Origin: CAIVPM01 sp964615145
Lineage (GTDB): Bacteria > Bacteroidota > Bacteroidia > Chitinophagales > Chitinophagaceae
Assembly (NCBI GenBank): GCA_964615145.1
Contig: CAZTOP010000008.1
Coordinates: forward strand, 22,184 to 86,183
DNA length: 64,000 bases
Direction: 5' to 3'
Below, in pieces: positions 1 to 7,223 of the stretch. Positions within the stretch are counted from its first letter, which is position 1, and every line of letters starts with the position of its first letter. The translations under genes and the position numbers were made by a program. The notes under the pieces are model-generated. The model was given only the letters and a program-made list of their open reading frames with translations, was not told the DNA's origin and did no database searches.

Positions 1-30
1 ACTGCCATAAACTCTATTAAACATTCAAGT

Positions 31-321
31 ATGAAAAAATATCAGGCAATCATTAAGTTTACGATGAACGATGATTTTATGACTCTTATTCCACCTCATC
101 GTACCTATATCAACTATCTTATCAATAAAAACATTATTGATATGTATGCTGTAAGTATGGAGTCGCAAACAGTTTGGATTACTTTTAATGCAGGCAATAA
201 AACGCAGGTAGATGAGTATTTAATTAAATCGCCTTTATACAAATACTGGACATACACTATTGAAGAGTTATTTGTGTACGATAGTCAGCAATACCGATTA
301 CCACAGTTGCAATTGAATTAA
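31..321 (+). CDS. Small YciI-like hypothetical protein
   Basis: A 96-residue cytosolic protein with no signal peptide or membrane segment. It starts MKKYQAIIKF, and the alternating strand/helix pattern (strand, helix around residues 24-35, strand, helix, strand) resembles small ferredoxin-like alpha+beta proteins of the YciI/muconolactone-isomerase kind. The resemblance is by pattern only, and no catalytic residues could be assigned. The gene stands alone: the next gene is on the opposite strand and ends at 599. Its function is unknown. The complete reading frame and ordinary composition make it probably real. Confidence 0.6.
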   Translation: MKKYQAIIKFTMNDDFMTLIPPHRTYINYLINKNIIDMYAVSMESQTVWITFNAGNKTQVDEYLIKSPLYKYWTYTIEELFVYDSQQYRLPQLQLN

Positions 322-527
322 ATAATTTTTGATAGGCTGGTTTACAAATATTCCATCATTATTGGTTTTATGTAACCAAACTTTGAGCTGCTTAGTGTTA
401 AAAAAACTACAACACTACACCCCTTTCTGAAAAAGAGGCATTGTTTGCCAGACTGAGTTTGTCTAAAGATAATAAAAGCCACACTTACAAAATGAACCAC
501 TCCGTAACATTTAATGATAATAAATAA

Positions 528-563
528 AAAGTCCCTAATATTATTAAAAATATCAAGGACTTT
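528..563 (-). terminator. Hairpin terminator of the small helical protein gene
   Basis: AAAGTCC (528-534) pairs with GGACTTT (557-563) across an AT-rich loop that can itself pair in part. Read on the minus strand the stem is followed by a T-rich run. It lies 36 bp past the stop of the minus-strand gene at 599. The rest of 322-598 shows no gene. Confidence 0.55.
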
Positions 564-598
564 ATTTGCCTAACAATACCCACCCTGCATAAAACAAA

Positions 599-1228
599 CT
601 AATTGCTTACGTATTTAGTTATTGGTGCAGCCCACACTAAATCTTCATTATCTCTGCCTTTATGAGCAGCACTAAACACATAAGCCACACCCGCAGGCAA
701 ACCTTTAATAACAACACTATGCCCATTCACTGGTTTCAATGTCCACAAGTTAATATCACTTGAAGCATTGGTAGCTGGTGTGTAAGCAAACACAGTACCG
801 TGATCGGTTACTGGCGACTTATCTACCGACACATTCATACTGCCATTATTGCCATTTTCGACCCTAAGGTTAGCAGGTATAGGTTGTGGCAAATACTTGG
901 GCTGCTCCGACAAAGGAATGCCACTACTTTGCAGCTTAGCCAAATCTCCATCTGCCTGTTGGTTAACCACTACAGCTACTGCACCAAAACTGTTGAGCAG
1001 GGTTTCCCTTGCAGCATTTTTAGCAGTTACTGCAGCTTTGCCACCAGTAGCTAAAGCAGCTAGACTATCGTGATAGGCATTGCTATCATCTTCAAAGTCT
1101 TTGAGTTGATCATCAACAAAAGTGAAGTTGGCATTGCCCTTTAAACCAGTTACAGCAGCTGCTGCTGCAACATCCAAATCAGCGTCTGTTTTATCGCTGA
1201 AATCCGTAATAACTTTGTACTTACGCAT
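599..1228 (-). CDS. Small helical protein with fibronectin-like C-terminal domain
   Basis: A 209-residue protein without signal peptide. Residues 1-105 are Ala-rich and helical, with the stretch AKNAARETLLNSFGAVAVVV and then a GD..KLQSSGIPLSEQP turn. Residues 115-209 are beta-rich and resemble a fibronectin type III fold (PANLRVENG, then GTVFAYTP and AGVAYVFSAAHK). I recognise the general architecture (helical bundle with NAAR motif, SSG turn, FN3-like tail) as one found in many Bacteroidota, but its function is not known to me. A related-looking architecture occurs at 49089-49772, and both genes have a 21-bp-period array upstream. The 5' leaders also look alike, with ATTCATTTT then A-rich sequence just before the ATG. 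Confidence 0.75.
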   Translation of the reverse strand: MRKYKVITDFSDKTDADLDVAAAAAVTGLKGNANFTFVDDQLKDFEDDSNAYHDSLAALATGGKAAVTAKNAARETLLNSFGAVAVVVNQQADGDLAKLQSSGIPLSEQPKYLPQPIPANLRVENGNNGSMNVSVDKSPVTDHGTVFAYTPATNASSDINLWTLKPVNGHSVVIKGLPAGVAYVFSAAHKGRDNEDLVWAAPITKYVSN

Positions 1229-1394
1229 AAAAATTGTTTTAAAAATGAATTAATTAAAATACCAACCTAAAGCTCTTAAAACATTTTTAAATTGCTATAT
1301 AACAAAATGTTAAAAATCAATACATACTATTAAAATAATGGTACTTTTTATAAAATTTAACAGAATTTTTACAGTTTTACTTACAACAGATACT

Positions 1395-1666
1395 TAATAA
1401 GTTATAAGGGATAGCAAAAAAGTTGTAACCAAAATATTTTCCGCTACAGCGGAAATGAAAAAAGTTATAGCCGAAATAAAATCTGCTATAACCGAAAGCA
1501 AAAAAGTTATAGGGGTAATGATTTCCGCTATAGCGGAAATTGAAAAAGGGATAGCAGAATGGGAATTTGGTGTAAGGGAAAGGGGAAAAGGGATAGAAGA
1601 AATGAAATCTGTTATAGGGGAAAGGGAAAAAGTTGTAAGGGAAAGAGAAAGAGTTATATAGGATAG
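1395..1666. repeat. 21-bp-period degenerate tandem array (array 1)
   Basis: Thirteen consecutive units of 21 bp, in constant register, run from 1395 to 1666. Each has a GYTATARC-like core at the same offset (GTTATAGC at 1464, GCTATAAC at 1485, GTTATAGG at 1506, GCTATAGC at 1527). Two units form long inverted repeats: TTTCCGCT-AC-AGCGGAAA at 1438-1455 and TTTCCGCT-TA... at 1522-1539, the latter part of a perfect 20-bp palindrome. The units diverge most towards 1600-1666. The array ends 167 bp upstream of the start of the minus-strand gene at 1228. Because the period is a multiple of three, reading frames stay open on both strands; I treat it as a DNA array rather than a gene. A second array of the same period lies at 48596-48952. 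Confidence 0.85.
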
Positions 1667-1742
1667 AACTTTGCAGGCTATGAATTGTAAATACTAGATA
1701 TAGAAAAACAAAAAAGTACTAACAAAATTTGTTCAAATTAAT

Positions 1743-1779
1743 TTTGTCCGTAAGTTTGTCCGTGTCCGCAAAAAAGTAC
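1743..1779 (+). promoter_or_regulatory. Promoter/operator region of the R-M cassette
   Basis: TTTGTCCG occurs at 1743 and 1755, followed by TGTCCGC at 1763, directly before the methyltransferase start at 1785. TAATTTTG (1739-1746) and TAAGTTTG (1751-1758) both match the Bacteroidota -7 consensus TAnnTTTG and overlap the repeats. An 11-bp direct repeat, CAAAAAAGTAC, occurs at 1709 and 1769, 60 bp apart. Repeats overlapping a promoter would suit autoregulation, but that is inference. Confidence 0.45.
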
Positions 1780-1784
1780 GTAAA

Positions 1785-4010
1785 ATGATTAAAGTAAGAT
1801 TCTATCTCGACAAAGCAGATAAAAATAGTTTTTCTCCTATACATCTTCGTGTAACCAAAAATGGTGTGCAAATCAAAGTCGCAACAGGTGAGAAAATAAA
1901 AAAGAAAGACTGGGACAACACAAATCAATTGGTTAAAGACACAGAGTATAAGCATATATCAATCAATAAGTTTCTCAATTTTTTAAAATCAGAAACTGAG
2001 AAGTACATATCATCAACACCGCATACAAAACATACTGACAAAAAAATAAAAGACAAAATTCAAGAGTTAGTGAACAGTAGAAAAGCAAATACGGATGTTC
2101 AAATAGTATGTGAAGATGGAGCGAAATATGAAACAAAACAATCAATAACATTCGTTGACTTATTTGCAGGTGCAGGTGGATTTAGCGAAGGTTTTTTGCA
2201 AGCAGAAACAGATATTCGATATTACGATTTTTTGCTAGGAAGCGATATCAATGAAAATTGTGAGCTAACTCACCTTGCACGTTATAATTATCAATTAGGA
2301 CTTGATGCAGCATTTATAAGACAAGATATTACAGAACCTGATTTCTTGGATAATTTATTGAAAAAGATTAACTGCAAACAAGTTGATGTTGTCTGTGGAG
2401 GACCACCCTGCCAAAGTTTTAGTTTGGCAGGAAGAAGAAAGAAGTTTGATAAGAAAGATGATTTATTCGCACACTACCTAAAAGTAATTAGGCAGTTAAG
2501 ACCTAAATATTTTGTAATGGAAAATGTGAAAGGAATTCTTACCAAAGAAGATGGCAAGATTAAAGAAATGATTTTGCAAGAAATTAGGTCAATAGTTGAT
2601 TTAAAGGAATTTCATCAGCTAATAACATTTGTTGCTCAACTAAAAAAGGTTGAGAAAAAACAACCTTTCATTTTAGATTGTTATACACTAAGATTACAAT
2701 TTGAAACAGCAACAGAGAAACAACTCGAAAACTCCAGAGAGACTTATATACAGATTCTTGAAAACAAGTTTAGACTTTTAACGCCAAAAATCGTTGATTA
2801 CAAAACAAGCAAAACAGATAAGAATATAAGTACGATTCGACACGGATTTAATTTGCTTAAACGCAGCAAGGAATTGGCTTACATAAGAAAAAAAGTCATT
2901 CTTGAAAAGTCATTTTGTGATTTAGATAATGATTTTTTTACAGATAGCTTCGATGGATTTTTAACTTCAATAGAAAGTGAATCTATTATTGAAACTATTC
3001 ATAATGCTTTTACAAACTTAAAGCCATCAGAAGACTATATTGCTGAAATAAATGACATAATTAAATCACTTGAAATTTATAATTACTCTTTTGATGAGTG
3101 TGTGCAAGGGCTAAAAACATTTGTTGAAAAGGCTAATAGATCAAATGAGTTTAATGAAATATTATCGCATATTAGATTATATAATATTGAACAACCTTTT
3201 GTTGCTCTTGCATCTAACTATGGTGTGCCACAAAATAGAGAAAGAGTTCTATTTATTGGTTGTCGAAAAGACCAAAAACTAATTACTGATGTACCACCTA
3301 CAGTTACAGACAGAGAAAAGGTAACAGTTTTTGAAGCCTTATATGATTTGGATTTTGTTGGAAACGATGAAGAAAAGTATCATTACGAGAAAATAGATTT
3401 AAAAGCCAAATACAATGGTTCAACAGAAAAGATGAAAGCCTTAATACAGAAAAGAAATATTGATGGAAAACCGAATAATAGTAAAGGTTTAACTTATGCA
3501 GACTGGAGCAAAAAAGGAAGATTAAATGAAAGATTTGCAAATGCAAAGAACCCCTTTTATGTAAGGAATTTTGAAGATTTAGAAAATAACCTTTCACACA
3601 TTGTTGCTCCATTACACAATCATAAAACAAGTAAACAAAACGACGATGTTGTAAAACGTTTAAATGTCATTTTAAATACTGGTGATTATGATTTAGCAAA
3701 AAAAGAATTGAAAGCAATCGGTTTAGATTCAGAAAAAAGAAGTTACAATGTATTAAAAGCAGATTCGCAAAGCCCAACAGTAATGACAATTCCAGATGAT
3801 TATATTCACTTTTCAAGTCCAAGGGCTTTAACAGTTAGAGAAATGGCAAGATTGCAGTCATTTGATGATTCATTTGTATTTCAAGGTAAACGCTCAACTG
3901 GTGGCAATAAACGTAAATTTGAAGTACCGCAATTTACATTGGTTGGTAATGCTGTTCCTCCCTTAATGGCAAGGGCTGTGGCACTAGAAATATTAAAAAA
4001 TATAGATTAG
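1785..4010 (+). CDS. DNA (cytosine-5) methyltransferase of a type II R-M system
   Basis: A 741-residue C5-cytosine methyltransferase that transfers a methyl group from SAM to cytosine in the cassette's recognition site. Motif I is FVDLFAGAGGF (residues 123-133). Motif IV is GGPPCQSF, with catalytic Cys209. Motif VI is ENVKG (from 246), motif VIII is QNRERV (from 483), motif IX is REMARLQSF (about 685-693) and motif X is GNAVPP (from 721). Two oddities stand out. First, residues 1-100 (MIKVRFYLDKADK...ATGEKIKKKDWD) look like the arm-type DNA-binding N-terminus of Bacteroidota tyrosine recombinases. Second, motifs VI and VIII are about 235 residues apart, against roughly 40 in M.HhaI, so some 190 charged, helical residues (about 275-460) are inserted. 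The stop is 6 bp before the nuclease gene, so the two form an operon. Confidence 0.93.
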   Translation: MIKVRFYLDKADKNSFSPIHLRVTKNGVQIKVATGEKIKKKDWDNTNQLVKDTEYKHISINKFLNFLKSETEKYISSTPHTKHTDKKIKDKIQELVNSRKANTDVQIVCEDGAKYETKQSITFVDLFAGAGGFSEGFLQAETDIRYYDFLLGSDINENCELTHLARYNYQLGLDAAFIRQDITEPDFLDNLLKKINCKQVDVVCGGPPCQSFSLAGRRKKFDKKDDLFAHYLKVIRQLRPKYFVMENVKGILTKEDGKIKEMILQEIRSIVDLKEFHQLITFVAQLKKVEKKQPFILDCYTLRLQFETATEKQLENSRETYIQILENKFRLLTPKIVDYKTSKTDKNISTIRHGFNLLKRSKELAYIRKKVILEKSFCDLDNDFFTDSFDGFLTSIESESIIETIHNAFTNLKPSEDYIAEINDIIKSLEIYNYSFDECVQGLKTFVEKANRSNEFNEILSHIRLYNIEQPFVALASNYGVPQNRERVLFIGCRKDQKLITDVPPTVTDREKVTVFEALYDLDFVGNDEEKYHYEKIDLKAKYNGSTEKMKALIQKRNIDGKPNNSKGLTYADWSKKGRLNERFANAKNPFYVRNFEDLENNLSHIVAPLHNHKTSKQNDDVVKRLNVILNTGDYDLAKKELKAIGLDSEKRSYNVLKADSQSPTVMTIPDDYIHFSSPRALTVREMARLQSFDDSFVFQGKRSTGGNKRKFEVPQFTLVGNAVPPLMARAVALEILKNID

Positions 4011-4016
4011 TTTTTA

Positions 4017-5201
4017 ATGAGACAGCTATCCGAAATAGAAATCAGTCGTATAAAATTACTAACAGAAAACTCTGTAGAATTAACTTTAATTGAACCAACT
4101 GCAACAGGTTTGGAAAAGTCAATTATGGATGCCACAGGTTCTGTCCGTACTTATTTAAAATCAAAATCTATTCACGACTTTGAAAATCAAAAGCAAGGAC
4201 AAGAATATAAAATACAAATAAAATCGCATTTAATTTTTGAAGATGCACTAGTAAATTCTATCGCTTCATTATATCGCCCTAATACAAAAAAAGGAGACCC
4301 AAGAATTTGGTTTAAAGGATTAACAAGTTTTGCGAAAGCAAATGATATACTAGCAATTGTTGAATATCAAAAAGTGCTGTATGTTTTAAATATTACACAA
4401 CTTGATTTGAAGAAATTATTAGAAGCAAGAATCAACAACCCATTTAGTGAACTTATTAATGAAATCAATCAAAACACGAATGCTATTGCTGAAGAATTAT
4501 TATTTAAACTAAAAGAGATTTCTGCAAGAGGCCTCGTTCCTGCTATGTTAAAAGCAGATACAGCAATAGGAAGAACACTCGAAACTTTACTAAACATTGA
4601 TATTAATTCATCAAAAAAACCAGATTACAAGGGAATAGAATTAAAATCGTATCGTGATAAAAAGGGTAATAGAAAAAATCTATTCGCTCAAGTACCTGAT
4701 TGGAATTTAAGTAAATTTAGTAGTTCGGCTGAAATATTAAATGCATTTGGTTACAGTAGAGGTGAAGATTTTAAGTTGTATTGCACTGTATCAACTTTAG
4801 TGAGAAATTCACAAGGATTAAAACTAAAATTGAATGCTGAAATAAATCATTTAGTGGAAAATTCCGATAAATCAACAATTGGAGACTTTGTTGTTTGGGG
4901 CTTGGAAACTCTGCATAAACGACTGCTTGAAAAACATAATGAAACATTTTGGATAGCTGCTGATTCAAAGATTGTTGATGGCAAAGAATATTTTCAGTAT
5001 AAAAAAGTTGAACACACCAAAAAGCCAATTGTTTCTCAGTTTGATATTCTATTGGAACAAGGAATTATTACATTAGATCACTTAATAAAAAGGAAACCGA
5101 GTGGAAGTGTTGTAGAGAAAGGACCACTTTTTAAAATAAAACCAAATGCTCTGGATTTATTATTTCCTCCTAGTCAATCATATTCATTAATTCAAAAATA
5201 A
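4017..5201 (+). CDS. MvaI/BcnI-family type II restriction endonuclease
   Basis: A 394-residue protein, predicted to cut DNA at the site methylated by the upstream enzyme. The sequence PDYKGIELKSYR gives D203-x4-E208-x-K210, matching the catalytic D-x4-E-x-K arrangement of MvaI and BcnI. GRTLETLL just before it supplies a further acidic residue, as in that family. MvaI and BcnI themselves are about 240 residues; here residues 1-175 are an added N-terminal region of unknown role. The gene starts 6 bp after the methyltransferase stop, a typical co-transcribed R-M pair. If family specificity is kept, the site would be CCWGG- or CCSGG-like, but that cannot be read from the sequence. Confidence 0.82.
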   Translation: MRQLSEIEISRIKLLTENSVELTLIEPTATGLEKSIMDATGSVRTYLKSKSIHDFENQKQGQEYKIQIKSHLIFEDALVNSIASLYRPNTKKGDPRIWFKGLTSFAKANDILAIVEYQKVLYVLNITQLDLKKLLEARINNPFSELINEINQNTNAIAEELLFKLKEISARGLVPAMLKADTAIGRTLETLLNIDINSSKKPDYKGIELKSYRDKKGNRKNLFAQVPDWNLSKFSSSAEILNAFGYSRGEDFKLYCTVSTLVRNSQGLKLKLNAEINHLVENSDKSTIGDFVVWGLETLHKRLLEKHNETFWIAADSKIVDGKEYFQYKKVEHTKKPIVSQFDILLEQGIITLDHLIKRKPSGSVVEKGPLFKIKPNALDLLFPPSQSYSLIQK

Positions 5202-5213
5202 AACTAAAACAAA

Positions 5214-5453
5214 ATGACACAGTTTAACTCACAAGTAAGCAGCCTTTCACCCAATGGTTCATTTGTTTTATCTCAATCAGATAATCTTGTTTGTAGTGTT
5301 GAAAGAAGTAGTGATGGCAAAAAACTTCGTTTTGTAAGAACCTTTGCCAATGGCAGTTTTGTAGTGGTTAAAGAAACAGATTACACATTGTATCATTACA
5401 TTAAACCGAATGAACTAAATAGTATTAAAAATACTAAGGCTGTGTTTAGATAA
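5214..5453 (+). CDS. Small hypothetical protein, third ORF of the R-M cassette
   Basis: A 79-residue protein starting 12 bp after the nuclease stop and on the same strand, so probably in the same transcript. The N-terminal half is Ser-rich (QVSSLSPNGSFVLSQSDN). The middle looks like a small beta sheet (RFVRTFANGSFVVVKETDYTLYHY). There is no helix-turn-helix like that of an R-M controller protein, no signal peptide and no membrane segment. I do not recognise the family. It might be an accessory protein of the cassette or an unrelated passenger. Confidence 0.55.
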   Translation: MTQFNSQVSSLSPNGSFVLSQSDNLVCSVERSSDGKKLRFVRTFANGSFVVVKETDYTLYHYIKPNELNSIKNTKAVFR

Positions 5454-5600
5454 TACTTGATTGTATACTTACTACTTTTTAAAATTCCATACTAAGCCCA
5501 AAAAGATTTTTGAACCCTTCAAGGTCTATTGCATTAACTTGTTAGACACTACTAAAAAATATATAAAATTAAAAAAAACTTCGAGGCATCATTTCCACCA

Positions 5601-6146
5601 ATGAAAATAACTATTCGTAACCTGCTCCCGGTTCTTATTCTTATACTTGGCTTTTTTGCTATTAAAAAAGAGTTCCGTGCAACTGATACTGGTTTGTTTT
5701 ACCAACTTAACTATATACCTTTTGGTCTGTTGATTCTTTTTACACTTATTGCAATCTCTTTAGATAAGCTTTTTTATAAAGCTTATAGAACCAAAAAACA
5801 ATTTATTACTTCTACCATTGGCATTTTGTTGTGTTGTATTGTTGTTTATAAAATTTACCAAAGGCATACAATAGATAAGTCAAATACCTTGTACACTTTC
5901 TCAACTAAAACTACATTAAATGAATACTGGGAAATACAATTAAAAGAAAATGAGAAGATGGTACTTGCCAATATAGATATGTTAGGTCAAACACTTTACT
6001 ATGGCAAGTACACCCAAAAAGGAGATACGATTACCCTAACCGATATAATGAAAAACCGATACCTGAAACAAACACCTGTTACAGGTATCATCCATCAAAA
6101 TAAAATTTACTTTAAAGGCTTAGATACTTTGGGTTTAGTTCAATAA
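5601..6146 (+). CDS. Three-helix membrane protein, unknown function
   Basis: A 181-residue protein with three predicted membrane helices, at about residues 7-22, 34-54 and 65-83, followed by a soluble C-terminal part of about 95 residues. That part (LNEYWEIQLKENEKMVLANIDMLG...YYGKYTQKGDTITLTD) looks like a small beta-barrel domain. I do not recognise a named family. It is monocistronic, with 147 bp of AT-rich DNA before it and the palindromic repeat block after it. Confidence 0.65.
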   Translation: MKITIRNLLPVLILILGFFAIKKEFRATDTGLFYQLNYIPFGLLILFTLIAISLDKLFYKAYRTKKQFITSTIGILLCCIVVYKIYQRHTIDKSNTLYTFSTKTTLNEYWEIQLKENEKMVLANIDMLGQTLYYGKYTQKGDTITLTDIMKNRYLKQTPVTGIIHQNKIYFKGLDTLGLVQ

Positions 6147-6209
6147 TATTATCATTGTAATTAAAAATACCTTTAATATTTTTGAGACGCAACTGTACTA
6201 ATTTTTTTT

Positions 6210-6372
6210 ATATATCGTCCCTATGGGACTTTTGCTAGTTTTTGATGTGATGGCTAACCATATTTTATGCCTACGGCATAGTGCAACTTAAAACCAATAG
6301 CTCCACTAGGAGCAAAATATTGGTAGAAAGAAATAGCATTAGGTATTAGAGTTCCGTAGGAACGAGATATTA
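6210..6372. repeat. REP-like cluster of short palindromes
   Basis: Four compact hairpins occur within 150 bp: GTCCCTATGGGAC (6217-6229), TATGCCTACGGCATA (6266-6280), GCTCCACTAGGAGC (6300-6313) and GTTCCGTAGGAAC (6351-6363). ATATTGGTAGAAA lies between the last two. Each has a short loop in the CTA/TAG style. From general knowledge, hairpins of this type joined by an ATTGGTAGAAA-like linker recur between genes in many Bacteroidota genomes. 6147-6464 holds nothing else. Confidence 0.75.
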
Positions 6373-6464
6373 TTTAGCTTTTATCATATTTTAAATAGCG
6401 GTGTTTATAAACCCTAATAGGCAGGCATTGGTATAAAAAATTTTATAATAAATATAAATACACT

Positions 6465-6752
6465 ATGGCATTAATATTTACAGGTTCAACCGAATGTGCT
6501 ATTTGTAAAAAGGTGTTGCAAGATGGAGAGGCTATAGCTACATTGCCTGCTATTGCTAATACACAGCATCCGTTGTATTCTTTTTTTGATGGTGGTTTCC
6601 ATCAATCCTGCTTCGATAACTGGGAGCATAAAGCAACCATTCAACAAATTATTGAAGAGGAAAGAGCAGCCTATGAAAATTCAGATTACTACAAAGAAAT
6701 GGTTGCTAAGTATGGTGAGCCAAAATATAAAAATACAACACCAGATAAATAG
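6465..6752 (+). CDS. Small Cys/His-rich putative zinc-binding protein
   Basis: A 95-residue protein. CAIC (Cys11, Cys14) and FHQSCFDNWEH (His46, Cys49, His55) give a CxxC...HxxC set of likely zinc ligands, in a treble-clef or zinc-ribbon style. The C-terminal 40 residues are a charged helix (IEEERAAYENSDYYKEMVAKYGE). There is no signal peptide. I do not recognise a named function. It lies alone between two blocks of interspersed repeats. Confidence 0.65.
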   Translation: MALIFTGSTECAICKKVLQDGEAIATLPAIANTQHPLYSFFDGGFHQSCFDNWEHKATIQQIIEEERAAYENSDYYKEMVAKYGEPKYKNTTPDK

Positions 6753-6787
6753 ACTTCTTCGGCAATTCAAAGAACATCTAATAGAGG

Positions 6788-7010
6788 CGTCTTTGCGAGG
6801 TTCTTGCCGAAGCAATCTCCAGCATAAAATAAATTGCCCACTTTCAAGGAGACTGCTTCGTTCCTCGCAGTGACGTACACCATTATATTTTTTTAGAATT
6901 TTTGAAAAAGTCTCTAATGAATATGGGTTACATAGCTTGTTTTTTTACGAAGCACAAAACAATCTTCGCTATGTTTGAGATTGCTTCGGGCAAGAACCTT
7001 CGCAATGACT
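6788..7010. repeat. Interspersed inverted repeats of the GAAGCAATCTC family
   Basis: 6788-6820 and 6848-6875 form an imperfect hairpin: TTGCGAGG...GAAGCAATCTCC against GGAGACTGCTTCG...CTCGCAGTGACG. A third arm at 6977-7009 (GAGATTGCTTCGG...CGCAATGAC) is nearly the reverse complement of 6789-6819, with a degenerate partner near 6948-6964. The CATTGCGAGG...GAAGCAATCTC sequence is familiar from intergenic regions of many bacterial phyla and behaves like a MITE-like element. No transposase gene is present. Confidence 0.75.
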
Positions 7011-7035
7011 TTTTGTTCCTAAAGTTTACCTATCC

Positions 7036-7079
7036 AATCATCAGTGTAAATCAGTAGCATCCGTGCTATCTGTGTTGCA
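7036..7079. repeat. Short ATCnGTG-type interspersed repeat
   Basis: Degenerate copies of ATC(A/C/T)GTG recur about every 10 bp (ATCAGTGT, ATCAGTAG, ATCCGTGC, ATCTGTGT). Similar text is common between genes in Bacteroidota. The remainder, to the ABC gene at 7224, is AT-rich with no gene. Confidence 0.5.
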
Positions 7080-7223
7080 ACAAATATTCTGTTAATTACC
7101 TCACAAAATATCTTTTCCCCAATTTATCCTAATGGTTTGTTAGTCAAATTACAGACCCTTAGTTTTACAGATACTATTTTTAACCACAACATTTAATTAA
7201 TCAATTAATAAACTTTTATTCAA

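Noticed and set aside
1455..1661. Open frame encoding heptads KKVIAEI/KSAITES over array 1 as a protein gene
   Set aside because: A 21-bp period keeps several frames open on both strands; the frame lacks a ribosome site and its orientation to the neighbouring gene is opposite to that of array 2. Kept as a repeat, with the coding option noted in the findings.
1395..1666. CRISPR array
   Set aside because: There are no unique spacers: the units abut directly at 21 bp and no cas genes are present. The same holds for 48596-48952.
6553..6873. Open frame of 106 residues overlapping the zinc-binding protein gene
   Set aside because: It lies in another frame of that gene and then in the interspersed repeat; the translation is not protein-like.
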